From contig NZ_FWXV01000019.1 of NCBI RefSeq assembly GCF_900176515.1, positions 1 through 64,000 on the forward strand: 64,000 nucleotides of DNA, given 5' to 3'. Source of the DNA: Kibdelosporangium aridum. GTDB lineage: Bacteria > Actinomycetota > Actinomycetes > Mycobacteriales > Pseudonocardiaceae. This document shows, piece by piece, positions 25,276 through 33,435 of the stretch; position 1 is the stretch's first letter; the number at the start of each line of letters is the position of its first letter. The position numbers and the translations under genes are program-made. The notes under the pieces were generated by a model, which was not told where the DNA came from, searched no databases, and was given only the letters and a program-made list of their open reading frames with translations.

Positions 25276-26589
25276 GTGATCGATGAGGTGGACTTCGAAG
25301 CGTGCCTTGCCATGCTGGCCAAGGTGCGTGCGTTACCGGTCGATCACCCACAGCGACTGGCGATGGAGCGAGCCGTTGACGGCTTCGTCAAAGACGGCAA
25401 ACGCCGACGCACCAGCGAACGTCGCCGCAAGACTGCTGCGGCCGACCGAGCTTTGATCGCTCAGACGAGCATGGGCGCCGCCGACCGCGTTGAGGACGTT
25501 TCGATCGAGGCCGAAGGCGTTGGCGGGACGTTGCGCCGGAGCCGACAGTGCTATGTCTGCAAGGCGGCCTACTTCGAGCTTGACGCGTTCTACCAGTGGA
25601 TGTGCCCGAGCTGTGCGGGGTTCAATCGTGAGCGGCGTGAGGCTTGCGCCGATTTGGTTGGGCGGCGGGCGCTTGTGACCGGTGGGCGGGTGAAGATCGG
25701 GTTCCATGTGGTCCGGATGCTTGTTCGAGATGGCGCTGAGGTCGTGGTGACCACTCGGTTTCCTGCCGATGCGGCACGCCGGTTCGCGGCTGACCCTGTC
25801 CTTGGGCAAGCGCTTGACCGGTTGCGCATCATCGGCATCGACCTCAGGGATCCCCGTCAGGTCGTTGGGTTGACGGAGAAACTCCGGGCTGATGGCCAGC
25901 CGTTGGACATCCTGATCAACAATGCCGCGCAGACTGTGAAGCGGCCTGCGTGGACGTACGCGCAACTCATCGAGGCCGAGGCTCGCGAGGCGCGGCTCAG
26001 CATCGATGCCGCGCCTGGCTTTCAGCCCGCGCTGCCCGATCCGGGGTTGTCCGCGGTCCTGAGCGACGCGTTGGTCGACGCTAGTGGACTGATGGTGGAC
26101 CCGTCGCTGGACAACTCGTGGACCGCGAAAGTCGGCGACATCGACCCGGCCGAGATGCTGGAAGTTCAGCTCATCAACGCGGTGGCGCCTTATCTGCTGG
26201 TGGACGGTCTGATGCCGTTGATCAAGGCGTCGGCGTTCGCGCGGCGGTACATCGTGAACGTGTCGGCGGCCGAGGGCTGGTTCGCCGCGAAATACAAGTC
26301 CGGCGCACATCCGCACACCAACATGGCGAAGGCGGCGCTGAACATGCTCACTCGAACCAGCGCCGAAGACCTTGCGTCCCAGGGAATTTACGTGACCAGT
26401 GTGGACACCGGCTGGATCACCGACGAAAACCCGGCGCCAACCAAGACGCGGCTCGCGGACCAGGGTTGGCGGCCGCCGCTCGACGTGCTCGACGGCGCCG
26501 CCCGGATCTACGACCCTATCGTGCGTGGCGAAGCGGGTGAGCCGCCGTCAGGCGTGCTGCTCAAGGACTACCGGGAGGTGGCGTGGTGA
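25276..26589 (+). CDS. zinc-ribbon SDR-fold protein of unknown function, downstream of tRNA-like array
   Basis: 437 residues. Residues ~1-95 are helical with a very basic stretch (KDGKRRRTSERRRK, ~40-53). A zinc ribbon C-x2-C...C-x2-C (CYVCKAAYFELD, MCPSCAG) lies at ~93-117. Residues ~128-430 are a Rossmann SDR fold (TGGRVKIGFHVV, NNAAQT). The catalytic YxxxK is TNMAK (Thr replaces Tyr) and the glycine loop has Lys in place of Gly, so dehydrogenase activity is doubtful. The GTG start has no ribosome-binding site and sits at the 3' end of RNA A3, consistent with a leaderless mRNA. Probably RNA- or nucleotide-binding; function not known. Confidence 0.8.
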   Translation: MIDEVDFEACLAMLAKVRALPVDHPQRLAMERAVDGFVKDGKRRRTSERRRKTAAADRALIAQTSMGAADRVEDVSIEAEGVGGTLRRSRQCYVCKAAYFELDAFYQWMCPSCAGFNRERREACADLVGRRALVTGGRVKIGFHVVRMLVRDGAEVVVTTRFPADAARRFAADPVLGQALDRLRIIGIDLRDPRQVVGLTEKLRADGQPLDILINNAAQTVKRPAWTYAQLIEAEAREARLSIDAAPGFQPALPDPGLSAVLSDALVDASGLMVDPSLDNSWTAKVGDIDPAEMLEVQLINAVAPYLLVDGLMPLIKASAFARRYIVNVSAAEGWFAAKYKSGAHPHTNMAKAALNMLTRTSAEDLASQGIYVTSVDTGWITDENPAPTKTRLADQGWRPPLDVLDGAARIYDPIVRGEAGEPPSGVLLKDYREVAW

Positions 26590-27650
26590 GCCTGGAACCG
26601 TTGCTTGCCTGGCTGCGCAGCGGCGAAGAGGCCTCCCAACGCCTCGAATTCCCCATCGGCACGGCGTTGCCAGACGGCCGTCTCGACTTGTGCAAGTCCA
26701 ACCTGGGTCCGCTCGGTGCTCAGTCCGTTGTGGACGCTTTGCCGGAAGGCGGGCCGGTACGGCATTTGCTGCTCGGTACCGACAGCCTTGGCGACGCCGG
26801 TGCGGTGACAGCCGCGGATGGCGCACTGAAGGCCGGAGCTTCGACTGTCTACTTGGGATGTAATGGTATCGGTGAAGGCGGTGCCTGTTCACTCGCGGAG
26901 CGGATCGCGGCGTCGCCGGGAATCGTCCGCGGATTGTGGCTGAAGCGCAATCCGATTGGTGCTACGGGTGTTCGTGCTATCGCGGAGCTGATTGCGACCG
27001 GTCATGCGCCCTCGACAATCGACCTCGTGCAGACCGGAATGACGGCGTCTGTGCTCAGTGGATTGGTTGATGCGCTTGCGTCGACTCGTGTCGTGAAGCG
27101 GTTGTTCCTGTCTGGAAACCACTTTGGTTCAGCCGAAGCGCTTGCCCGATTGGTATCCGACTGTGGACTGGAGGAGCTTTATCTGTCGGCGTGCGGGCTC
27201 GGCGACGACGGTGCACGGGTGCTTGCGTCAGGATTGAAGCCGGGCGTACGGCGCCTTTCCGTTGCCAGCAACGGAATTGGTCCTGTTGCTGCTGGTGAGC
27301 TGGTGCGTGCGGCTACGCTCGCTGGAGTCGAGGTCGTGGACCTGGGCAGGGTGAAGGCGGCCGGTGTGCTCGGTGCGGACGACAACTGTGTCGACGCCGC
27401 GGGTATCGCGGATGCGTTGTCTTCGGGTACGCATCGGTTGTGGCACATGGACTTGCGGCACACCGGGATGGACAGTCGTGGCGCTTTGGCATTGCTGGGC
27501 GGTGCGCGGAAGGCGTCCAGTGCGACGCGATTCGTTTTGGGAAGCGGGATCGCGCGGCGGGTGAAACGCGAACTCGGGCACATCGCCTCAGCGCTGCCGG
27601 AACTGCTGCCGCACCCGGATGTGGCCGCGATCAGGAGCGTCCACCGCTGA
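26586..27650 (+). CDS. leucine-rich-repeat (ribonuclease-inhibitor-like) protein
   Basis: About 354 residues made of roughly ten 27-30-residue LRR units of the RI type (VRGLWLKRNPIGATGVRAIAE, VKRLFLSGNHFGSAEAL, LEELYLSACGLGDDGARVLA, VRRLSVASNGIGPVAAGEL). No signal peptide, so intracellular. GTG 26586 overlaps the upstream stop (GTGA) and has GGGAGG seven bases upstream. It is in an operon with the zinc-ribbon SDR and the tRNA-like array. Such repeats form protein-binding horseshoes; the partner could be the SDR protein or a nuclease. Confidence 0.85.
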   Translation: MSLEPLLAWLRSGEEASQRLEFPIGTALPDGRLDLCKSNLGPLGAQSVVDALPEGGPVRHLLLGTDSLGDAGAVTAADGALKAGASTVYLGCNGIGEGGACSLAERIAASPGIVRGLWLKRNPIGATGVRAIAELIATGHAPSTIDLVQTGMTASVLSGLVDALASTRVVKRLFLSGNHFGSAEALARLVSDCGLEELYLSACGLGDDGARVLASGLKPGVRRLSVASNGIGPVAAGELVRAATLAGVEVVDLGRVKAAGVLGADDNCVDAAGIADALSSGTHRLWHMDLRHTGMDSRGALALLGGARKASSATRFVLGSGIARRVKRELGHIASALPELLPHPDVAAIRSVHR

Positions 27651-27666
27651 TAAGGCGAGCTCGAAA

Positions 27667-27698
27667 GCGGCTGCCGGTGTGCTCACCCAGACAGCCGC
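27667..27698. terminator. hairpin between LRR gene and convergent OsmC gene
   Basis: GCGGCTG (27667-27673) pairs with CAGCCGC (27692-27698) with an inner GGTG/CACC stem. It lies between two converging stop codons, so it is likely a bidirectional terminator. Confidence 0.6.
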
Positions 27699-27713
27699 CC
27701 GCGAGTACGTCGA

Positions 27714-28121
27714 TCAGGCGAAAGTCAGCTTCACCGGCGTGCCCGGCTCGACCGAGTGGCTGACGGTGCAGGTCAGGTCGACGGCCTTGGTGACCAGCTT
27801 GACGAGCTGCGCCTGGTCGGCCTCGCTCAGCTTGGCCATGTCGAGCTCGAACTTGGTCTCCACACTGGTCACGCGGTCGGCTTCGACGTCCTTCTCGGCG
27901 GTGACGACCATGTCGATGGCGGCGTCATCGCCGAGCCTGCGGGAGATGACGCTGTCAGCCGAGAGCGTCGCGCATGCCCCGAGCGCGGCCATCAGCAGCT
28001 CGACCGGGGAGAAGTCCGCGCCGTCCTGCGAGCGGCCGATGGTGATCTCGGCGCCGCGGGCGTTGGTGGCGACGAACTTGGCCGGTGCGGCCCGCCGGAT
28101 CTGGACCGGTGTCGGGTTCAT
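27714..28121 (-). CDS. OsmC family protein
   Basis: About 135 residues. OsmC/Ohr fold with the SPVELLMAALGACATLSADSV motif carrying the peroxidatic-type Cys in GACATLS and a second Cys (DLTCTVS). These are thiol peroxidases acting on organic hydroperoxides or related stress proteins. ATG 28121 has GGGAGA about ten bases upstream; an ATG at 28136 is an alternative. It is divergent from the permease gene, with an 87-base intergenic region. Confidence 0.88.
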   Translation of the reverse strand: MNPTPVQIRRAAPAKFVATNARGAEITIGRSQDGADFSPVELLMAALGACATLSADSVISRRLGDDAAIDMVVTAEKDVEADRVTSVETKFELDMAKLSEADQAQLVKLVTKAVDLTCTVSHSVEPGTPVKLTFA

Positions 28122-28208
28122 GGAGTGTTCTCCCATCAGGTGGTCATCGGTGGCCCCACGGCGTGGAACGTGGTGAGGTCCGATCATGTTCCACCAAGAG
28201 GGGCGACA

Positions 28209-29507
28209 GTGAGCGAGATCCCCACCCTCAAGCGCACGCTGACTCTACGTGACCTGATCGTGTACGGTCTGCTGTTCATCGGGCCGCTGGCGCCTGTTGG
28301 CGTGTTCGGCGTTCTCGACGGGCGCAGCGGCGGAGCGGTGGCACTGGTCTACCTGATCGCCACGATCGCTATGGGCCTCACGGCGTACTCCTACGCGACG
28401 ATGTCGACGGAGATCCCCAAGGCGGGGTCGGTGTTCTCCTATGCGACGGCTGGGCTGGGCAAAACGGCCGGGTTCTTCGCCGGGTGGCTGGTGCTGCTGG
28501 ACTACCTGCTGATCCCGAGCGTGGCCTACCTGTTCACGGGGATCGCGACGAACGCACTGGTTCCCGAGATCCCGATCTGGCTCGCGACCGGAGTGGCGAT
28601 CCTGCTGACGACGACGGTGAATCTTCTTGGCGTCCGGCTCGCGGCGGTCGTCGGTTTCATTGTCCTTGTCGTCGAGATCGTGTTGCTGGCGGTGTTCGTC
28701 GTCGCCGCTCTGGCTGTGTTGATTTCAGAGGGCGCCCAACGGCCGTGGCTCTCGCCGTTCACTGGCGTGTCCGGGTTCGACCTCACAGCGGTGGTCGGCG
28801 CGGTGTCGGTCGCGGTGCTGTCGTACCTCGGCTTCGACGCGATCGCATCCTTCGCCGAGGAGAACGTCGGACCAAGCCGGATAGTCGGCCGGGCGACGCT
28901 GTTCTGCCTCGTGTTGGCCGGTGGCCTGTTCGTGCTGCAGACCTACCTCGGCGCACTACTGACCCCGGTCGATCCGTCCGGACCCGATGGCCAGGTCTTC
29001 TACGAGATGCTGCGTTCCAGTATCGGCCCGTGGCTGGCGGTAATGATCACGACGGTAAAGGCCATCGGGCCCGCGTTCTCCGCCATGGTCGCCCAAGCTG
29101 CCGTCGGCCGCCTGATCTACAGCATGGCGCGCGAGTCACGTCTGCCACGTCAACTGGCGTCGATCGACAGCCGCACCAAGACACCGTGGACGGCGATCTT
29201 GGTCTCCGCGGTGCTCACGTTGGTGATCGCCGTGTGGGCCGCGGGTCGTGATGACGGCCTGGACATCTTGGTGTCGATTGTGGACGTTGGTGCACTGGCG
29301 GCTTTTACGCTGCTGCATTTGTCCGTGATCGGTTACTTCCGTGGCAGGTACAAGGTTTTCGCGCATCTGGTTGTGCCGACCGTCGGCGCGGCGGTGATGA
29401 TCGCGGTGCTGGCTCTGTCGAGCACAACGGCTCTGATTGTTGGTGCGATCTGGCTGGCCATAGGGATTGTCGTGAACGTGGCCGGATCCCGTGCCAGAGT
29501 GAGCTAG
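28209..29507 (+). CDS. APC-family amino acid permease
   Basis: About 432 residues with ~12 hydrophobic segments. The N-terminal LTLRDLIVYGLLFIGPLAPVGVFG and the GAVSVAVLSYLGFDAIASFAEE motif are typical of APC transporters. GTG start at 28209 has GAGGGG upstream. Substrate unknown. Confidence 0.9.
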   Translation: MSEIPTLKRTLTLRDLIVYGLLFIGPLAPVGVFGVLDGRSGGAVALVYLIATIAMGLTAYSYATMSTEIPKAGSVFSYATAGLGKTAGFFAGWLVLLDYLLIPSVAYLFTGIATNALVPEIPIWLATGVAILLTTTVNLLGVRLAAVVGFIVLVVEIVLLAVFVVAALAVLISEGAQRPWLSPFTGVSGFDLTAVVGAVSVAVLSYLGFDAIASFAEENVGPSRIVGRATLFCLVLAGGLFVLQTYLGALLTPVDPSGPDGQVFYEMLRSSIGPWLAVMITTVKAIGPAFSAMVAQAAVGRLIYSMARESRLPRQLASIDSRTKTPWTAILVSAVLTLVIAVWAAGRDDGLDILVSIVDVGALAAFTLLHLSVIGYFRGRYKVFAHLVVPTVGAAVMIAVLALSSTTALIVGAIWLAIGIVVNVAGSRARVS

Positions 29508-29511
29508 GACC

Positions 29512-30009
29512 TCACCGGGCCGACGTGGTGAGCCGACGTGCTAACGCGGTGAACTCCTTGAGTGCTTGCGAACTGGCCGGCAGTGCCTGGTAGGCCTCGG
29601 GAGAGTGAGACCGTCGCTCAGCGGGCGGCAGGCCAAACCACAGTCCGCGAACAGCACGGTCAGCGTCGCTGACCGCCTCCGCGCTCGCGATCAGTTCATC
29701 CGGCCCGGTAAGCCGGATCAGTAGCAGCGCCTTCTTGAGATCGTTGCGGGCGCTCCAATACCGTTGCTCAGTTTCAGTGATCATTTCCGCTGTCGCGGGC
29801 ATCGGCGTTTTGTCCTCGCGGATGGTCCGCAGCAACCACTTCACTGCCTCCCGGGCTTCGGCCGCCGCCTCCACCAGTTCGGCGCAGCGCAAGGCCCTGT
29901 CCTCTCGCAACCTCGTCCGCGCAGCGACTTTGGCTTTGACCGGCTCAAGGAACACCCCGAGTGACACTCCGGCGAGCGCGAACAGCCCCGTGATGAACGG
30001 AATCAACAT
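29512..30009 (-). CDS. small membrane-anchored helical protein, unknown function
   Basis: 165 residues. One N-terminal membrane span (residues ~2-20, IPFITGLFALAGVSLGVFL) followed by a long helical, charged cytoplasmic part (AELVEAAAEAREAVKWLLRTI, DLKKALLLIRL) without recognised motifs. ATG start. It ends tail-to-tail with the permease. Such one-span helical proteins are common in actinobacterial accessory regions; not assigned. Confidence 0.6.
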   Translation of the reverse strand: MLIPFITGLFALAGVSLGVFLEPVKAKVAARTRLREDRALRCAELVEAAAEAREAVKWLLRTIREDKTPMPATAEMITETEQRYWSARNDLKKALLLIRLTGPDELIASAEAVSDADRAVRGLWFGLPPAERRSHSPEAYQALPASSQALKEFTALARRLTTSAR

Positions 30010-30021
30010 GCGGGAACCGTC

Positions 30022-30442
30022 TCACACCGTCGGCTCCACCAGATGCGAAACGTCGGAGGGCAACCGGCCTTGTGGGCGTTGGTTCTTCGCGGCTGTCTGC
30101 GCTGCTGCTAGATAAAGCATGCCAAGAGATTCAGCAGGAGTTGTGTCCTGTGCGGACGGATTGCCTGCTATCGCATCCGTGATGGCGCGCTCGGCTCGGT
30201 GTCGTGCCCTGAGTCGTGTGAGTGCTCCGGCTCTGGTCATCGACGCGAAGCCGACCAACGCAGGGTCCTCAAGTGCGCGGGCGGCTTCGAACGCTCGTCT
30301 TGTCGAATCGTCGCTCGCCTTTCTCCAACATCGACAGGTACGACTTCGAGATTCCCGCAAGATCGGCCGCGGTTTCCAGGGTGATTCCGCGGCGTTTGCG
30401 GATCCACCGTGCTCGTCCACCGATGTCAGCTGGTGCGTTCAT
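30022..30442 (-). pseudogene. degraded XRE-type HTH regulator (internal deletion and frameshift)
   Basis: From ATG 30442 a 57-codon frame encodes a typical XRE-type HTH (RWIRKRRGITLETAADLAGISKSYLSMLEKGERRF) and then stops at 30269. The other frame continues with AARALEDPALVGFASMTRAGALTRL, which resembles the C-terminal TPR-like part of the same family of large (~400-residue) actinobacterial regulators. The middle of the gene is missing and the two ends are out of frame, so this is a remnant. Confidence 0.75.
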
Positions 30443-30452
30443 GAGAACCTCC

Positions 30453-31109
30453 CTACTTGGTGGATGGCGTGATGAGGGCGGTTTCGTAGGCGACGATGAC
30501 GAGCTGGGCGCGGTCGCGGGCTTGGAGTTTGGACAGCAGGCGGCTGACGTGCGTCTTCACGGTGGCCAGGCCGACGTGGAGGTGGTCGGCGATCTCGGTG
30601 TTGGACAGGCCGCGGGCGATCAGGGCGAGGACCTCGCGTTCGCGGTCGGTGACGCCGTCGAGCTCGCGTGCGGTGGCGTTGGCAGGTTCCGGACGGCTGG
30701 TGAACTCGGCGATCAGGCGCCGGGTCACGGTGGGGGCCAAGAGGCTTTCGCCCGCCGCGATGATCCGGATCGCGGACAGCAGGTCGGCGGGTGGGGTGTC
30801 CTTGAGCAGGAAGCCGCTTGCTCCGGCACGCAGGGCTCCGTAGACGTACGAGTCCAAGTCGAACGTGGTGAGCATCAGGACTCGAGTGTTCGTTGAGGCG
30901 CAGATCTGCCGCGTCGCCTCGATGCCGTCCATCTCCGGCATGCGGACGTCCATCAGGGCGACGTCGGGCTGTTCGCGGCGGACGAGTTCAATCGCCTCGA
31001 TGCCATTGCCTGCCTCGCCAACGGTCTGCAGACCGTCGGCGGTGTCGATCAGCATCCGGAAGCTGCCGCGCAGCAGCGCCTGGTCATCTGCGACGACAAC
31101 GCGGATCAC
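30453..31109 (-). CDS. NarL/LuxR-type response regulator
   Basis: About 218 residues. Receiver domain with VVVADDQALLR, the phosphoacceptor Asp in DVALMDVRMPEMDG and LLKDTP (Lys), then a LuxR HTH (LTDREREVLALIARGLSNTEIADHLHVGLATVKTHV pattern; only part quoted exactly: ARGLSNTEIADHLH). GTG 31109 is chosen because the receiver begins there; a much longer open frame upstream runs through repeat DNA. Its partner kinase lies upstream on the same strand, separated by 850 bases of repeats. Confidence 0.92.
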   Translation of the reverse strand: MIRVVVADDQALLRGSFRMLIDTADGLQTVGEAGNGIEAIELVRREQPDVALMDVRMPEMDGIEATRQICASTNTRVLMLTTFDLDSYVYGALRAGASGFLLKDTPPADLLSAIRIIAAGESLLAPTVTRRLIAEFTSRPEPANATARELDGVTDREREVLALIARGLSNTEIADHLHVGLATVKTHVSRLLSKLQARDRAQLVIVAYETALITPSTK

Positions 31110-31138
31110 GGGTGAACTCCTGACGCAGGTGGTGTGGT

Positions 31139-31276
31139 CATGCTCGTGTCCACCATTCCAGCACCCCGTGTCCACCTTCGCGGCACCACGAGATGCACGT
31201 TCCAACACGGTGAGATCCGCGTTGCGACACTGTGAGATGCATGCTCCGACACAGCGAGATGCCCGTTGCAGCACTG
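31139..31276. repeat. 22-bp imperfect tandem repeat, about six copies
   Basis: Units such as ACACTGTGAGATGCATGCTC repeat every 22 bases (seen clearly at 31205, 31227 and 31249, weaker upstream), directly upstream of the response-regulator start. The 22-base period is not a multiple of three, so it is not protein-coding. Minisatellite-like; it may affect expression of the response regulator. Confidence 0.65.
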
Positions 31277-31379
31277 GGCCGGTGGGGCGACGGGGTGGCG
31301 ATTGATCACGGGGTGGTGCCCTTCGGATAAGGGCTGGGCGGCGGAGGCTGCGCAGCCGAGGGCTGAGCGGAGCGAGGGC

Positions 31380-31945
31380 TCGGGGGTGCGGGGACGGGCG
31401 GCCAGGCGAGGTGGGCAGTGCGGCTGGGCGGTGTGTGGTGGAGGAGCGATGCCAGGTGGAAAGGCGAGGGATGGGCTTTCGCGGGAACGGCTTCGCGGAA
31501 AGGGAGAGCGGGCAAGGCAGCGGTGAAAGGGCGTGGATGGGTGGAAGAAGGGCGTGAGTGGGCAGGGGAGGGGGAGAGCGGGACGGGTTGGCGGGCAGTG
31601 CGGGCTCGGCGGTGTGGCCGAGGAGCGATGCCGGGTGGGAAGACGTGGGAAGGGGTTCGTGGGAAAGGGAGAGCGGAGAAGAGGGAGAGCGGGACGGGTT
31701 GGCAGGTAGCGCGGGCTGGGTGGGGTGTGGTCGAGGGGCGGGAAGGGTGGCTTGGCGTGGGGAGGGCTTCGTGGGGAAAAGGGAAGGGGAAAGAGGGGAA
31801 GGGAAGAGCGGGGACCGGTTGGCGGGCGAGGCGGGCGGTGAAAGGGCATGCAAGGGGCATGGATGGGCAGTAGAAGGGCGTGGGTGGGCAGGGGATAGGC
31901 ATGGATGGGCGGGCGTGCGGGAAAGCGGCAAGCGCGAGCACGTTG
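31380..31945. repeat. purine-rich degenerate long-unit repeat
   Basis: About 570 bases with the plus strand almost all G and A, built from about four diverged units of 110-190 bases sharing GGCGGGCAGTGCGGGCT, GAGGAGCGATGCC and GGGAAAGGGAGAGCGG. Many G-runs make it a candidate for G-quadruplex or R-loop formation. The long minus-strand Pro/Ser-rich reading frame is a by-product of composition. No gene is supported between 31110 and 31956. Confidence 0.7.
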
Positions 31946-31956
31946 GTGTGGTGGGG

Positions 31957-33102
31957 TCATGGTGGGTCGGCTGCGTAGGGCAGGCTGGCGGACACGGCGA
32001 AGCCCCCGGAAGGCAACGGGCCTGCGGAGAACTGGCCGCCGTACATCATCACGCGTTCACGCATGCCGATCAGGCCGTGGCCGGAACCCGGAGTGCCGCC
32101 GCCACGGCCGGAGTCGATGACGGACACGCGGACGTGGCCCTCGGACGCGCTGACGTCCACGGAGCAGGGGACCGGACCTGCGTGTTTCACCACGTTGGTG
32201 AGGGCCTCCTGGACGATCCGGTACACCGACATCTCGAGGCCGGTCGGCAGCGAGAGCGGTGGCGCGGTCATGGTCACGTCCACGCCCGCTGTCCGGGCGC
32301 GTTCGGCGAGATCCGGCAGGCCGGATAAGCCGGGTGCCGGCGCCAGGTCTGGGCTGTCGGATCGGAGGACGCCGAGCATTCTGCGCATGTCGTTGAGGGT
32401 GTCGCGGCTGGTTTGTTCGATGACGCGCAAAGCGTCGCGGGCTTCGTCGGGGCGTTGGTCGGCGATGTGGTTGGCGATTCCGGCTTTCACGGCGATCAGG
32501 CTCATGCTGTGCGCGACTATGTCGTGCAGTTCGCGGGCGATGCGCAGGCGTTCGTCGCTGACCATCGAGTGGGCGAGTTGTTGCGCGGATCGATCGGCGT
32601 ACGTGCGGCGGGCCTCCACCCAGCGGCCGACGGCCCATGTGGCGACCATGACCAGGCTGACGAACGCGAGGATGTCACTAGGCATGCCCGAGAAAGATCC
32701 CGTGTTGATGGCCGTGATCGTCACCGCGACCACGCCGCTGCCGAGACCCGCCGCCAGGGCTATCACTGGTCTGCGGTTGGTGACAGCGAGGATGTAGAGC
32801 GCGGCCGCGGCGGGCACCCATGGCTCACGGGTGGCGTTGAAGACCGTGGTCACGACGGCCCCGAGCAGGGTCAACGCGTACACGGGAACAGGCCACAGCC
32901 TGCGTACCGCCATCGGCATGGTCGCCAGGATCGAGATCAGCCAGCCGAACCACATCGGCCCGGTGAACGGCGGCTGGCTGTCGTCCACGATCGACAGGAA
33001 CGAGATGTGCGCGATCAACAGCACCACGGCCGCCACCGTGTCGAAGGCGACGAGCTCCCACAGCTTGAGTCTGCGGGCCAGGAATGGGCGTTGGTCGGAC
33101 AT
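31957..33102 (-). CDS. NarL-type sensor histidine kinase
   Basis: About 381 residues. Four to five membrane spans in residues ~15-165, then a HisKA_3 dimerisation domain with the phosphorylated His in RIARELHDIVAHSMSLI and an HATPase with GHGLIGMRERV (G box). It partners the response regulator at 30.5-31.1 kb. ATG 33102 starts MSDQRPFLARRLKLWELVAFD; no clear ribosome site. Divergent from the glycine-riboswitch operon. Signal unknown. Confidence 0.9.
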   Translation of the reverse strand: MSDQRPFLARRLKLWELVAFDTVAAVVLLIAHISFLSIVDDSQPPFTGPMWFGWLISILATMPMAVRRLWPVPVYALTLLGAVVTTVFNATREPWVPAAAALYILAVTNRRPVIALAAGLGSGVVAVTITAINTGSFSGMPSDILAFVSLVMVATWAVGRWVEARRTYADRSAQQLAHSMVSDERLRIARELHDIVAHSMSLIAVKAGIANHIADQRPDEARDALRVIEQTSRDTLNDMRRMLGVLRSDSPDLAPAPGLSGLPDLAERARTAGVDVTMTAPPLSLPTGLEMSVYRIVQEALTNVVKHAGPVPCSVDVSASEGHVRVSVIDSGRGGGTPGSGHGLIGMRERVMMYGGQFSAGPLPSGGFAVSASLPYAADPP

Positions 33103-33188
33103 GCACGCAACGTTATCGAAGCTGGTCAGATGGGGCATCCGACTGCGGTCCATCATTCTTGAGGTGGACTCCGCCCAGGGTCTGAGCG

Positions 33189-33194
33189 TAGGTT
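33189..33194 (+). promoter_or_regulatory. -10-like box upstream of the glycine riboswitch
   Basis: TAGGTT (TANNNT) lies about 38 bases before aptamer 1. A poor -35 (TGGACT) is 18 bases upstream. Confidence 0.4.
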
Positions 33195-33231
33195 GACCGG
33201 AGTCTTGGACAACTTCATATGGGCCGCTACG

Positions 33232-33406
33232 AGCCGCGGCGGGAGAGTCTCCGCACAGGAGCACCGAAGGAGCAAGCCTCCCCGCAATCTCTCAGGTACA
33301 GCTACCGCCGTGGCCAGGCCACTCTGGAAAGCAGGCTGAAACACGCCTCGCCAACGGTGAAAGCCGCACAAGCGGTGAAGCTCTCAGGCAAAAAGGACAG
33401 AGGGGG
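33232..33406 (+). promoter_or_regulatory. tandem glycine riboswitch (two aptamers)
   Basis: Aptamer 1 (~33232-33311) has GGGAGAGTCTCC, GCACCGAAGGAGCAAG and CTCTCAGGTACAG. Aptamer 2 (~33319-33406) has CTCTGGAAAGCAGGC, CGCCAACGGTGAAAGCCGC, CTCTCAGGCAAAAAGGACAG and GAGGG. These are the conserved features of the cooperative glycine riboswitch. It lies directly upstream of glyA-sdaA and should switch the operon on when glycine is high, feeding glycine into serine and pyruvate. Confidence 0.95.
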
Positions 33407-33435
33407 AGTTCCCGACGACAAGGAGGAGCTCCCGG

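Noticed and set aside
31306..31960. Pro/Ser-rich minus-strand frames and Gly/Arg-rich plus-strand frames
   Set aside because: They come from purine-rich repeat DNA, show no start signals and no family.
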